A stretch of 34,820 nt of DNA from Methanosarcina sp. UBA293. GTDB lineage: Archaea; Halobacteriota; Methanosarcinia; Methanosarcinales; Methanosarcinaceae. Both the position numbers and the translations under genes were made by a program. Positions 16,095 through 25,589 of the stretch are shown in pieces. The first letter of the stretch is position 1, and the number at the start of each line of letters is the position of its first letter. Under the pieces are notes generated by a model. That model was not told where the DNA came from, did no database searches, and worked only from the letters and a program-made list of their open reading frames with translations. The DNA lies in assembly GCA_002499445.1 (NCBI GenBank), contig DALS01000061.1, positions 1 through 34,820 of the forward strand. The letters are read 5' to 3'.

Positions 16095-17177
16095 TTGCCT
16101 TTAAATCCCTTAAACCATTTACTATTCCTGATCGACGTGGCACGGAGAAAACAATTTGAGAAGCCCCTGCACGGGGATAAGGAAAGCCTGCGCTTTGCGA
16201 CCCCTGAGCCCATTGCCCGCTACAGGGCGCAGCGTTTAAGATGTAAGGTTCTGGCTGACATCAGCTGCGGGATAGGGGGGCAAACTGTCTTTTTTGCCCA
16301 GCAGTGCGAGTTCGTTTATGCAGTGGAAATCGACCCCAAAAAAATCGAGTATGCAAAACAGAACTGCGCGATGTACGGGCTTGACAACGTGAAATTCATT
16401 TGCGGAGACGCCCTTGACCCGAAAGTCATAGAGCAGATCCCGGCTGTTGATGTGGTATTCTCAGACCCTTTCCGCCCGGCCGAAGAAAGCGAGAGGCACG
16501 TCTCAAGCCTTGAGCCGGGGATTCCGAATGTGCTGGCTGCTTATGGAGAAAAAACCAGGAATTTTGCCTTTGAAGCTCCGCCCCAGCTGCCGCCTGAAAG
16601 GATTCCTTTTGACTGCGAAAAAGAATATATTTCGCTGGACGGGCAGCTCAACCGCCTTACCCTCTACTTCGACGGGCTGAAGCAGCATGACCGCATGGCT
16701 GTGGCTCTGCCTGCAGGCGAGGGGCTGGTTTCAAAATACGGGCTGCTCCCACAGATAAGGGAAACAGACAAAATGAAACTCAACGCCTACGAACCTGAGC
16801 CGTCGGTTGTTGCAGCCGAGCTACTGCCTGAGCTTGTGGAATCCATGATGCAGATGGCAGGACCTTTTATGGGAGGTTTCGAGCTTTTCAGGGTTGATAA
16901 AAAAAGGCTTTTATTGACCTCGGATGCCCTGATAAAACAGTCCATGATCAAAAACCATTATCTCGTGCTGAAAGTCTGCCCGTTTGAACCAAAAGAGATT
17001 AACAGATTCTTGAGAGGCCAAAATATCGGGAACGTTGTGCTCAGGGCAGGCGTAAAGCCCGAAGATTACTGGGAAGTCCGAAACGAGGTTGAAAAAGGCC
17101 TCGAAGGAAATAAAACTGTGCACCTCTTCGTGAAAGATGGGACTGCAATCCTTTGCGAGGTTATCTTCAAGGAGTGA
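16095..17177 (+). CDS. SAM-dependent methyltransferase with THUMP-like C-terminal domain
   Basis: About 360 residues. The Rossmann methyltransferase core is clear: LADISCGIGGQTVFFAQ (motif I), VYAVEIDPKKIEYAKQN (acidic loop binding the SAM ribose), VKFICGDALD, and VVFSDPFRPAEES, where an NPPY-like motif is replaced by DPFRP. The C-terminal third (about 280-360) resembles the THUMP-like RNA-binding extension of such proteins. RNA is the likely substrate. The start is uncertain: TTG at 16095 lacks a visible ribosome-binding site, and GTG at 16137 is an alternative. Codons here are more GC-rich than in the CRISPR locus, as in core genes. It converges on alaS. Confidence 0.75.
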   Translation: MPLNPLNHLLFLIDVARRKQFEKPLHGDKESLRFATPEPIARYRAQRLRCKVLADISCGIGGQTVFFAQQCEFVYAVEIDPKKIEYAKQNCAMYGLDNVKFICGDALDPKVIEQIPAVDVVFSDPFRPAEESERHVSSLEPGIPNVLAAYGEKTRNFAFEAPPQLPPERIPFDCEKEYISLDGQLNRLTLYFDGLKQHDRMAVALPAGEGLVSKYGLLPQIRETDKMKLNAYEPEPSVVAAELLPELVESMMQMAGPFMGGFELFRVDKKRLLLTSDALIKQSMIKNHYLVLKVCPFEPKEINRFLRGQNIGNVVLRAGVKPEDYWEVRNEVEKGLEGNKTVHLFVKDGTAILCEVIFKE

Positions 17178-17261
17178 AAAAGGTTGGCTGGAAGATTTAG
17201 AAAGATATCAATCTGGTAGATCTGGTCAAAAGTTTGAAAAGAGAAAAAAGGTAAAATAAAA

Positions 17262-17302
17262 GCGAAAATAAAAAAAAGAAACGCCGGGCTTTAAATACCC
17301 GG
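17262..17302 (-). terminator. Hairpin plus T-run terminator of alaS
   Basis: CCGGG (17284-17288) and CCCGG (17298-17302) form a 5-bp GC stem with a 9-nt loop. Read on the minus strand, the stem is followed by a long T-rich run (17262-17280), about 40 nt after the alaS stop. On the plus strand no T-run follows, so this serves alaS. Confidence 0.6.
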
Positions 17303-17340
17303 TAACTTTAGACTTACTTGTAAACTTCCTTTTTTCAGGT

Positions 17341-20124
17341 TTACCTGCAAACTTCCTTGCATGCTTCTTTTACAAGTTCAAGGCCGTGGGCAAGCGCATC
17401 CTGAATTCTTGAAGGATCAGTTCCACCGCCCATGGCAAGAGCAGGCTTTCCGCCTCCACCTCCGCTTACAAGCTTCGACATCTCACGGACAAGGCTACCG
17501 GCATTAATTCCATAATTTAGGGCTTTTTGCCCGGCGGATGCTACTAACTTAACTCCTTCGGCATCGCCTGCAAGAAGAGCTACCACATCTTCATTTTTCA
17601 GGAACTCAGTGGCGATCTTCTGGAGTTCAAGGGAATCTGCCCCGGGAATGAATTCAGCAATTACCCTGAGACCTGCAACCTCAGAAGCCTCGCCCAGCAA
17701 CCTGTAAACCATAGCGCGGGCAAGTTCTTCCTTGAGTTTCTCGTTTTCTTTTTTGAGGTTTTTCCACTCTCCGAAGAAGCGCTCAACACTTGCTGGAAGC
17801 TGCTCAGGGGGCACACTTAGGGTCTTCGCGGAATTATTCAGGAGAGAATCTATCTTTTGCATGGCACGTACGGCTGCAACTCCTGCTGCAAACTCGATCC
17901 TTTCCACGCCGTCCTGGATCCTCTCGGATTTCAGGATTTTAATCGGGCCGATAACTCCTGTACTGACACAGTGCGTACCTGCACAGGCTTCAACATCATC
18001 TCCGACTTTTACAATCCTGATCTTATCTCCTGGAGGCACTCCGCCCTGATAGAGTCCAAAACCGTATTCCTGCTCGGCTTCGGTCCTTGGCATCCATTCT
18101 GTTATCACGCGCTTGTTTTCCATGACAGTGCGGTTTGCCAGAAGTTCGATTTGCCTGAGTTCTTCAGGAGTGATATGCTTGTAATGTGAGAGGTCAAGCC
18201 TTGAGTGGTCTTCAAATTTCTGGGCCCCGGCCTGCCAGATATGTTTTCCAAGAACTTTCCTGGCTGCATCGTTTACTATGTGGGTTGCTGTATGATGCCT
18301 GGCAAGGGTCATTCTGCGCCTTTCGTCCACTTTACCATTGACAATATCGCCCTTGCTAATCTCAAGATCCCCATCTGGATTCTCTATGGTATGTACAGTT
18401 ACGCCGTCGTAGATCTGGACGTCCACCACCTTGTAAACGGCATACCCGGCAGAGATTGTCCCGGTATCTGCTGGCTGCCCTCCACCTTCAGCATAGAAGA
18501 AAGTGTTATCCAGCACTATATGATCGTCAAAAACATCTAGCACAACAGCCTCGAACTCAAGACGCGTGGGCTCATCATAGAAGCTGCGCTTCGTTTTTGG
18601 TAAGTGTTTAAGCCGATCCGCAAACGGAATTACTTCGGTTTCCTTTTCTTCAGCTTTGTTATGCAGTTCACCAATAATGGAATAGAAGTTGTCAGGGAAT
18701 TCTACATCAACTCCGATTTCGGCTGCAACGTCTTTTGCCATTTCGGGCGGGATTCCATGAGAATCATAAAGTTCGGTTAACTGGGACAGAGGAATCTTTT
18801 CCCCGGTTTTCTTGAAATGGGATGCCGATTTCTGGATAATTCTGCGGCCTCTCTCCATTGTGTTATGGAACTTTTCCTCTTCAGATTCTAGGATGTCCTG
18901 TATTACCGGGAAGTTATCTCTGAACTCGGGATACTCCGGCATATTCCTTATATGCATGTCCACAATCTCAGAAAGTGGAATCCTGATATCAAGGTCGTCC
19001 ATCATGCGTAAAGTCCGCCTGAGGACAAGCCTGGCAAGGTACCCTGCCTTGACGTTCGAGGGGATAATCCCATCCCCAAGCATGAAAGTCAAACAGCGTG
19101 TGTGGTCAGTAATCGCATAGACTTTTTCTACAGGTTCCATTATAGCCGAGAGTTTATCCACAGTCATTCCGATAGTTGAAGCAACCTTTTTCCTGAGTTC
19201 CATAAGGTTTGCCTTTTCACTGACATCCATAAACCCTGCAAGTCTTGCGTTCTGGGCCAGAATGTTTGCATACTCGGAATTATCCAATTTATGCTCAAGC
19301 CCTGCAAGTCCCATGAGTTCATTCACTATGCCAGGGAAAAGTGCATCATAAATTGTTGGAGAGCCTTTTGAAGCCCAGACAAAACGTTCGAGTCCGTATC
19401 CGGTATCCACGATGCAATTGTCCATCTTCGAATAGGTCTCGTCCTTGATCAGGATATCGCCTTTTTTGTCGGCTTTGAGGTCCATGAAAACGAGGGTAGC
19501 AAGTTCAAGCCCATGCACAATTACCTCTAAACAGGGTCCGGCATTTCCTCCACCTGCCCAGGGTTCTTCCTTGTAAGTTACGGCAAGGGGATCTACCTTA
19601 AGTGAGTTCAGGAGCTCGTCACAGAGTTCCAGGGTATGCTCTTTCCAGTAAATTTCATGGTCCTTATTATTGAAGGCGTGGTGTGCCATCATTTCAAAGT
19701 TTGTAAGATGACGCCCGCTCCTGCCCACCGAGTCAAGGTCGTTCAGGCGAATGCAGGGCTGAGAAATCGTGAGGGGATTTGCAGGCGGGGGAACCTCCCC
19801 AGAAGTTACAAAAGGTTGGAAATCCGCAATGGATGCAATGGTAAGATAAATGTCATCCCTCCAGCGAGCAACTACAGGATAACGATTGATCCTTGTATGC
19901 CCTCTCGCCTCAAAGAAGGAGAGGTAATACTCACGCATCTGGGAGATATCAAATTCTCTGGAAAAAACCGGGCTCCCTATAAAGGAATAAGGATCGCAGG
20001 GAGCATCTCCGCATGTTTTTCGATCAAGATCACGTGTCCAGAAGAACTTGCCACATGACTGGCACTGTTTCCGGACGAACCCGTTATTTTTGAAAAAATC
20101 AAGTTGATATTCATCTTCAAGCAT
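17341..20124 (-). CDS. alaS: Alanyl-tRNA synthetase, archaeal type
   Basis: About 927 residues, charging tRNA-Ala. The archaeal N-terminal zinc-binding block is present (CQSCGKFFWTRDLDRKTCGD). The class II catalytic core follows (YYLSFFEARGHTRINRYPVVARWRDD; then GGGNAGPCLEV, and GYGLERFVWAS as motif 3). The editing domain carries the HHTATHIV and CAGTHC zinc ligands, and the C-terminal DHHA1-like domain ends after SGGGGGKPALAMGGG. I chose the ATG at 20124 over 20190 because GGAG lies just before it and archaeal AlaS starts MLEDEYQL. A terminator hairpin follows at 17302. Confidence 0.97.
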   Translation of the reverse strand: MLEDEYQLDFFKNNGFVRKQCQSCGKFFWTRDLDRKTCGDAPCDPYSFIGSPVFSREFDISQMREYYLSFFEARGHTRINRYPVVARWRDDIYLTIASIADFQPFVTSGEVPPPANPLTISQPCIRLNDLDSVGRSGRHLTNFEMMAHHAFNNKDHEIYWKEHTLELCDELLNSLKVDPLAVTYKEEPWAGGGNAGPCLEVIVHGLELATLVFMDLKADKKGDILIKDETYSKMDNCIVDTGYGLERFVWASKGSPTIYDALFPGIVNELMGLAGLEHKLDNSEYANILAQNARLAGFMDVSEKANLMELRKKVASTIGMTVDKLSAIMEPVEKVYAITDHTRCLTFMLGDGIIPSNVKAGYLARLVLRRTLRMMDDLDIRIPLSEIVDMHIRNMPEYPEFRDNFPVIQDILESEEEKFHNTMERGRRIIQKSASHFKKTGEKIPLSQLTELYDSHGIPPEMAKDVAAEIGVDVEFPDNFYSIIGELHNKAEEKETEVIPFADRLKHLPKTKRSFYDEPTRLEFEAVVLDVFDDHIVLDNTFFYAEGGGQPADTGTISAGYAVYKVVDVQIYDGVTVHTIENPDGDLEISKGDIVNGKVDERRRMTLARHHTATHIVNDAARKVLGKHIWQAGAQKFEDHSRLDLSHYKHITPEELRQIELLANRTVMENKRVITEWMPRTEAEQEYGFGLYQGGVPPGDKIRIVKVGDDVEACAGTHCVSTGVIGPIKILKSERIQDGVERIEFAAGVAAVRAMQKIDSLLNNSAKTLSVPPEQLPASVERFFGEWKNLKKENEKLKEELARAMVYRLLGEASEVAGLRVIAEFIPGADSLELQKIATEFLKNEDVVALLAGDAEGVKLVASAGQKALNYGINAGSLVREMSKLVSGGGGGKPALAMGGGTDPSRIQDALAHGLELVKEACKEVCR

Positions 20125-20606
20125 AACAATCTCTCCGGAGGGTTGGGGTTTGCTCTGCCCTAATGTATCTGAAAACAAAGGGAAAGACACCCCAACTCAA
20201 CCGTCTCAAGGAATTTCTAGGCATTCTAAATGCACACGATGAAAATTAAGTTCATATACGATAATTCGGTTCATTCATCCTTTAACTCTTATCAATTCAT
20301 AGGGGTTTAGTCTGAATAATGAAGTATCCGTAAATCATAATGCAAATAACATTTCAACTCGAAGTTGCTTTTGCAGCATAAATAACTTACCAGCTTAACG
20401 AAAATATATAACAATTATATTATAAACTCCATACTCATAGGCATTGGTCTATTATACATATTCTACAGAAGAATCATTATTCCTCATTTTAAAAGTCGGA
20501 AAACTATTTTACAAAAGAATAAAGCGCAGACAGTACGTTGGAGTAATTTGCTAAAAAACAGAACCAGGTACTCGATAGTTCCTGTGCCTGTAATTCTTAT
20601 CTGTAC
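20125..20606. other. Gene-free spacer between a YhbY-type gene and alaS
   Basis: About 480 bp with no supported gene. It must hold the alaS promoter on the minus strand, and AT-rich runs around 20400-20430 (AATATATAACAATTATATTA) could supply TATA elements. No RNA gene or repeat was recognised. Confidence 0.4.
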
Positions 20607-20867
20607 TTATCTATAAAGAACCACTGTCCTTCCGCGTATCTCTATTAGAGTGGACCTTGTAGCGGCTGCAATTTCTTCTGCGATAGCGTTTAAGTCTTTT
20701 CCTTCTTCAGCACTTTTAAGTACCCTTACCTTCACAAGCCTGTTAGCTTTTATCTGCTTATTCAATTCTTCGATCAGAGTGTCCGTTATCCCATTCTTCC
20801 CGATATTGAGAATAGGGGAAAGCTGGTTTGCCTGGGCTTTTAGCCTGTATAATTTTTCTTTTTCCAT
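20607..20867 (-). CDS. YhbY / CRM-domain RNA-binding protein
   Basis: An 86-residue protein that is a complete CRM (CRS1-YhbY) domain: LKAQANQLSPILNIGKNGIT, with the family GxxG-type loop at IGKNG; LIEELNKQIKANRLVKVRVL; and the ending STLIEIRGRTVVLYR. Such proteins bind structured RNA and associate with pre-ribosomes in bacteria; archaeal members are assumed to be similar. GGAGAGG lies upstream of the ATG on the minus strand. It appears to be monocistronic. Confidence 0.9.
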   Translation of the reverse strand: MEKEKLYRLKAQANQLSPILNIGKNGITDTLIEELNKQIKANRLVKVRVLKSAEEGKDLNAIAEEIAAATRSTLIEIRGRTVVLYR

Positions 20868-21456
20868 TGCCTCTCCTCACACTGACAAGTATAAAACTCA
20901 TTCTTTCAATTATGAAATTCTCATATTATTATAATTTCATTACAAAAATATACAATTAATAATAAAAAGATTGTTTGCTTCTGAATTTACTTTCTATTTA
21001 TTGAGAGCCATTTACCACTCATCCAGATTTCTTCCTTTTCTCATCAGCATCTATATCAACTTTCCTGATAAACAGAAAAGCAGTTATTTAAGCATTAGAA
21101 CTGACATCAACAATCAGTTAAACATTCGATCCGACATGGACAATTAATTAAGCTCTCAGAAATCACTGGCAGTTAGTTGAACTTCGTTGAGAAATCCATA
21201 CCTGTTCTTTCGACTCAATTGTCCATGTCATTTATCACAGAAGAAGGGTAAAACAAAGAAAAGATGGGGTAATGTTTATATCAAGGTATTCGCTTTTAAA
21301 TTAGAATTAGTCATTATATATTCAGGAATATAAAAATTGGATTAATGTTGCCAAATTAATTGGGCATTTTTATTATTAATTTAACATGCTAAGGATTATA
21401 AAAACGGAACCTGTGAACAAAGCCCATTTTCACAAGTTCAGGACGAAGACTGTAAA
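20868..21456. other. Long AT-rich divergent intergenic region
   Basis: About 590 bp separating the divergent YhbY-type gene and FilR1 regulator. It contains degenerate 30-nt tandem repeats at 21090-21179 and AT-rich stretches, including CATTATATA near 21313 that could be the TATA box of the regulator gene. That would give a leader of more than 100 nt. No reading frame is supported. Confidence 0.45.
21090..21179. repeat. Three degenerate 30-nt tandem repeats
   Basis: Units start at 21090, 21120 and 21150. Units 1 and 2 share about 22 of 30 bases (for example CATT-GA, GACAT, ACAAT). Unit 3 is more divergent but keeps the AAGC start and the (C)AGTTA-type end, so the AGTTA/ATTAA motif recurs every 30 bp. 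Confidence 0.5.
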
Positions 21457-22248
21457 ATGAACCCCAGCTTGCTTAATCTGATTTTATTGTCAGAAAGAAG
21501 AAAAGATTTCCTTTTATTATTGAAAGAAGGACCTAAGAGTATCGAAGAAACACTTGAGAAACTTCAGGTGCCAAGGACGGCTCTTCTTCCGCAGATAAAA
21601 AAGTTGAAAGACGAAGATCTGGTAATACATGAAGAAGGATTATATCGACTCAGCACGATAGGGGAAATTATTGTAGATAAATTGCAGCACCTACTTGATA
21701 CCCTATCAGTGTTCGAGAAAAATGAAGAATTCTGGGCCGATCGAAAGCTTGCCTCTATTCCGCCCAACCTTGTAAAAAGAATCAGTGATCTTGGAAATTA
21801 TCGTCTTATCGAGCCAGACCTCAGCCATGCTTTTGACCTGAACCCGAAATTTGTAGAATATCTTTCAAATTCAAGCTGTATCAACATGTTTTTTTCATAT
21901 TTTCATCCTCAATTTCCGGTTTTATTCCTCAAACTTGCAAGAGAAAGCACTGAAATTTCCCTTGTCCTGAGTGAAGCTGTATATTTACGGTTTGTAGAAG
22001 ATTTCAAAGAAGAAGGGAAAGAATTCCTTGAAATGGAAAACACAAGCCTTTACATCCTGGAAAAAAAAGAAGTAGAAATTCCTGCACTTATTGCTGCAGC
22101 TACCCACATAATGAGCCTGGGATTGTTTAACGAAAACGGACGGTTTGACCGCCATTATATGATAAGCTTCGAGCAGCAAACAATAAAATGGGGAAAAGAT
22201 CTCTTCGAGTATTACAGGGACATGAGCAGGGAAATTAAAATTAAATGA
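21457..22248 (+). CDS. FilR1 (DUF1724) winged-helix transcriptional regulator
   Basis: A 263-residue protein typical of Methanosarcina Msr-like regulators. The N-terminal winged HTH is SERRKDFLLLLKEGPKSIEETLEKLQVPRTALLPQIKKLKDEDLV with the wing IHEEGLYRLSTIGEII. From about residue 120 the FilR1 domain contains GNYRLIEPDLSHAF, SEAVYLRFVED, TSLYILEKKEVEIPALIAAA and MSLGLFNENGRFDRHYMIS. Relatives regulate methanol and methylsulfide methyltransferase genes; the target here is unknown and no methyltransferase gene lies nearby. The adjacent cobalamin adenosyltransferase pseudogene may be coincidental. Confidence 0.88.
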   Translation: MNPSLLNLILLSERRKDFLLLLKEGPKSIEETLEKLQVPRTALLPQIKKLKDEDLVIHEEGLYRLSTIGEIIVDKLQHLLDTLSVFEKNEEFWADRKLASIPPNLVKRISDLGNYRLIEPDLSHAFDLNPKFVEYLSNSSCINMFFSYFHPQFPVLFLKLARESTEISLVLSEAVYLRFVEDFKEEGKEFLEMENTSLYILEKKEVEIPALIAAATHIMSLGLFNENGRFDRHYMISFEQQTIKWGKDLFEYYRDMSREIKIK

Positions 22249-22300
22249 AAAGCAGTGTATCGACCCGCAGCTATTGGTTTATAGATCCCTGCAGGAGCTT

Positions 22301-22740
22301 TCATTTACGTTCTCCAAGGAAAATCATCATGCCTGCAGGTGAAGCTTTTTTATAAATATTCCCCAGCACTTCAAGCAAATCCTCTTCACCGCGCCAGAAA
22401 CTTTCTGGGGGAAATTTTCCAAGCCTTTTTAGAAGAACCACTGGGGCCGGAGGGATGAGAGCCTCAAAAGAGGGGCTTTTTTTGCAAATTCGAGGCCCTT
22501 TTCCGCCAGTTCATAATCCAGAGGCATGGGATTCTTGAAGTCTATGAACTCCTCCCTTCCAAACTGGCGGATCTCGTATTCCGGCGCTAGCCTGTCCTTT
22601 ATTTTGTACTCCCCAATGTACTTCCTACCTTTCAGGAACTGAATAATTATTACACTGTACCCGTGGCCTACAGCCCTGAGAGCCAGTCAAAAGGCGTTTG
22701 TGGTCTTTCCTTCTCCTTCCCCTGTGTAAAGATAAACCAT
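22301..22740 (-). pseudogene. Decayed cob(I)alamin adenosyltransferase (CobA/CobO/BtuR-like)
   Basis: From ATG at 22740 the minus strand reads MVYLYTGEGEGKTTNAF, the P-loop of CobO-type ATP:cob(I)alamin adenosyltransferases. TGA then interrupts where Gly is expected, and the frame continues LALRAVGHGYSVIIIQFLKG, APEYEIRQFGREEFIDFKNP and ELAEKGLEFAKK, all family-like. A frameshift follows, and the central DEIN (Walker B) block and normal C-terminus are missing. The remaining stretch to 22301 (ending GMMIFLGERK) is not recognisable as this family. The gene cannot make an active enzyme. Full copies presumably exist elsewhere, since methanogens need the cofactor chemistry. Confidence 0.8.
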
Positions 22741-23201
22741 GCCTTTAACCAATTTAACCCCTCCGAAGGTGTACTCACCCTCAGAAAAAGAGTAGTTTAC
22801 AGGCATATATTATTTTTGTATTAGGGCCTCATAATCCACAAAAAATTAGTTTTTTTTCCGTAAAAGGGCTTTTGGTCGTCCAGTGTTACATGGTTGATAC
22901 TGCCATGATTAAATATTCAGTATGACAAATGCTTGCGTTTTCGTGCAAGGAACGCAAGTCAGCTCCAGTTGCACTGAGGTTCGGAACAAAAAGAACCTGG
23001 AAACTACTTTATGAGTATTTGGGAAAATATCAACCAGATAATAGAAGACGACCCTGAAAAATTTTCGGATTATTGTTGATGGGTTTCATTTGTCGGATTT
23101 TTGAGATTGAAAGATTTCAGTACTGTAATATAGGACAAGTTGATGATATTCAACAGGTTGGAAACTTAAGCTGATCAGGAACTGAGTTTCGGAGGAATTG
23201 A
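22741..23201. other. Gene-poor spacer before the STAND gene
   Basis: About 460 bp. Only two tiny overlapping frames are seen (22922-23014, 30 codons; 23011-23079, 22 codons), joined by an ATGA overlap. They match nothing I know and are probably decayed sequence. The last 60 bp hold the ribosome-binding site of the next gene. Confidence 0.4.
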
Positions 23202-25433
23202 GTGTCAGTTTGTCCTACAAATTTTGATGAAAAAGTAGAATGTCCATTCGTTGACAGGAAAGAGTTCATTGAAGCTTTTGAAAACGCTTTCCGGAACATC
23301 GATCAGAAGGACTACAGTATCCTGGTCTATTATGGCATTGCCGGAATTGGAAAAACCAGCCTTAGAAAGGAACTTCCAACCTTGCTCGAAAAACATAACG
23401 ACTCGGACAGGCACACAAGAGTTATATGGACTTCAATAGACTTCGCCACCGAACAATACAGGCAGCCTTATAAATTCCTCGAAGTTCTCTCCAGTCAGCT
23501 GCGCCAGAAATATGGTATCAAATTCAACTTTTTTGACATTGCCCTTGCCACCTACTGGAAAAAAGTCAATCCCCACGTTCCTCTGGTAAAAGAGAACTAC
23601 TCTGAGGAAAGCATTGTCCGTGATGTTCTGGACATCTGCAACGAGCTTGTCCCTGTAAACCTGATACCAAACGTGTATAACCTTGCCAAAAGTTTACCTG
23701 AGCGTTATCAGAAATGGGTCCTGAAACGCAAAGAGGACATTTCCAAGCTTCCCGATCTCGAGCCGGCAGAAATAGATGAACGGCTGCCTGTTTACTGGGC
23801 CTATGACCTTGCTGATAACCTGCAGAACACTTCAGAATCTGCAGTCATTTTCATAGACACCTATGAAGCTCTCTGGGAAAAAGAAAGAGAAAAAGGAAGT
23901 TTTAGTGACCGTGACAAATGGATTAGAAAACTTATTGAAAACATACAAAACTCCTGTATGTGGGTAATCTGCGGAAGAGAATCCCTTCGCTGGGAAGAAG
24001 TGGATGAGGACTGGAAAAATTACCTGGACCAGCATAAAATTGGAAAACTTCCAGAAAAAGATGCTCTCGACCTGTTAAAACGGTGTGGAATCACTGAAGA
24101 GGATATCCAGAACGCACTCATTGAAAGCAGTGAAGGCGTGCCCTACTACCTTGAGCTCTCCATCGATACCTACAGAAATATAAAGAAAAAAGAGCAGCCT
24201 TCTCCTGAAAACTTTGCAACGGTTCCGGATGGAATATTCTGCAGGTTCGTCAAATACCTTGACAGGGAAGAAAAAGAGATACTGAAAGTCTTATCGGTTC
24301 CGAGATACTGGGATCGTGAACTATTCGAAATTCTGATCGAGAAATTTAATACCGGATATCCTGCAACCAGTTTTTCAGAACTGCATAGCTTCTCTTTTAT
24401 GAATGTTGACGAGAAAGGAAAATGTTCCATGCACCAGCTTATGAGAAAAAGCCTGCAGGATTACCAGGATCCATATTTGAAAAAAGACGTTCATAATTTC
24501 ATGCTTGACTTCTACAGCAATCAACTAAAAGATCTCGATATTAAAGCAATAACCCAAGAGCAAGAAAACACATTGGCTGAAGCCTTCTACCATGCAAAAG
24601 AGGCACTTGAAGCAGAAGATCTGCTCAATTGGTTTATTTCTGCCTCAGATCCATTCAACAGAGCAGCATTCTGGCAATTAATCATACCTCTATATGAAGA
24701 AATGCTGCAAATTCTTGAAGCAGAACTCGGTCCGCAACACCCAGATGTTGCAGCAACCCTAAACAATCTTGCTGGACTCTATGAAAGTATGGGAGAGTAT
24801 GATAAAGCACTTCCACTTTATAATAAGGCACTTGATATTTATGAAATGGTACTGGGATCTGAACACTCAAACGTTGCAACAACGCTAAACGATCTCGCAC
24901 TACTCTGTCGTCAGATGGGAGATTACGGAAAAGCACTCCTACTTTATAAAAGAGCACTTGACATTTATGAAAAGGTGCTGGAACCTGAATACCCATTCGT
25001 TGCAACAACGCTAAACAATCTCGCAGGACTCTATAAATGTATGGGAGATTACGAAAAGGCACTCCCACTTTATAAAAGGGCACTTGACATTCGTGAAAAG
25101 GTGCTGGGACCTGAACACCCATTCGTTGCAATAACACTAAACAATCTCGCAGAACTCTATCGTCAGATGGGAGATTACGGAAAAGCACTATCACTTTATC
25201 AAAGGGCACTTGACATTCGTGAAGAGGTGTTCGGTCCGCAACACCCATCTGTTGCAACAACGCTAAACAATCTCGCAGGACTTTATTATCATACTGCAAG
25301 GTATGAAGAAGCTTTACCTTTGCTTGAACGCTCCCTTAAAATACTTGAGAGAAAACTTGGTTATTCTCATCCAAATTTCAAGACAACTGAACAAAATATT
25401 CAGGCTCTGAAGGCTAAAATGGAAGAAAAATGA
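23202..25433 (+). CDS. STAND-type NTPase with C-terminal tetratricopeptide repeats
   Basis: A 743-residue protein. A P-loop GIAGIGKTSL lies at 45-54, a Walker B-like AVIFIDTYEALWE at 214-226, and a sensor-like WVICGRESLRWEE follows. After a winged-helix-like region (about 345-420) and a helical stretch, residues about 510-735 form kinesin-light-chain-type TPRs of 42 residues (HPxVATTLNNLAGLYxxMGDY). No separate effector domain is visible at either end. STAND ATPases with repeat sensors serve in signalling and antiviral defence; the role here is unknown. The start is GTG, six bases after GGAGG (23191-23195). It is not in an operon. Confidence 0.85.
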   Translation: MSVCPTNFDEKVECPFVDRKEFIEAFENAFRNIDQKDYSILVYYGIAGIGKTSLRKELPTLLEKHNDSDRHTRVIWTSIDFATEQYRQPYKFLEVLSSQLRQKYGIKFNFFDIALATYWKKVNPHVPLVKENYSEESIVRDVLDICNELVPVNLIPNVYNLAKSLPERYQKWVLKRKEDISKLPDLEPAEIDERLPVYWAYDLADNLQNTSESAVIFIDTYEALWEKEREKGSFSDRDKWIRKLIENIQNSCMWVICGRESLRWEEVDEDWKNYLDQHKIGKLPEKDALDLLKRCGITEEDIQNALIESSEGVPYYLELSIDTYRNIKKKEQPSPENFATVPDGIFCRFVKYLDREEKEILKVLSVPRYWDRELFEILIEKFNTGYPATSFSELHSFSFMNVDEKGKCSMHQLMRKSLQDYQDPYLKKDVHNFMLDFYSNQLKDLDIKAITQEQENTLAEAFYHAKEALEAEDLLNWFISASDPFNRAAFWQLIIPLYEEMLQILEAELGPQHPDVAATLNNLAGLYESMGEYDKALPLYNKALDIYEMVLGSEHSNVATTLNDLALLCRQMGDYGKALLLYKRALDIYEKVLEPEYPFVATTLNNLAGLYKCMGDYEKALPLYKRALDIREKVLGPEHPFVAITLNNLAELYRQMGDYGKALSLYQRALDIREEVFGPQHPSVATTLNNLAGLYYHTARYEEALPLLERSLKILERKLGYSHPNFKTTEQNIQALKAKMEEK
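24720..25340 (+). repeat. Five 126-bp tandem DNA repeats encoding TPR units
   Basis: The string GTTGCA(A/G)(C/T)AA recurs at 24747, 24873, 24999, 25125 and 25251, exactly every 126 bp. The intervening DNA is highly similar between units 3, 4 and 5, for example in the AGGGCACTTGACATTCGTGAA segment and the GATTACG(A)AAA segment. The strong DNA identity implies recent unit duplication or gene conversion. Confidence 0.85.
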
Positions 25434-25589
25434 AAACTATTTCGCAATATATTATCACTGGCATTGATATAATGGCATGCAGATACTGGTTTTTGAATAG
25501 AATTATGAAAAAGCCGTTTGCGTAGCGAACGGACTCTCCTTCAGGCCTATTTCTCTAATAAGAAACCCATCTATTCCGATTTATTAGTT

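Noticed and set aside
22922..23079. Two tiny overlapping frames joined by ATGA (30 and 22 codons)
   Set aside because: No ribosome-binding site for the first, no known family, and located in decaying spacer DNA.
24682..25299. Minus-strand frame of 205 codons with internal repeats
   Set aside because: It is a shadow of the TPR repeats in the STAND gene.
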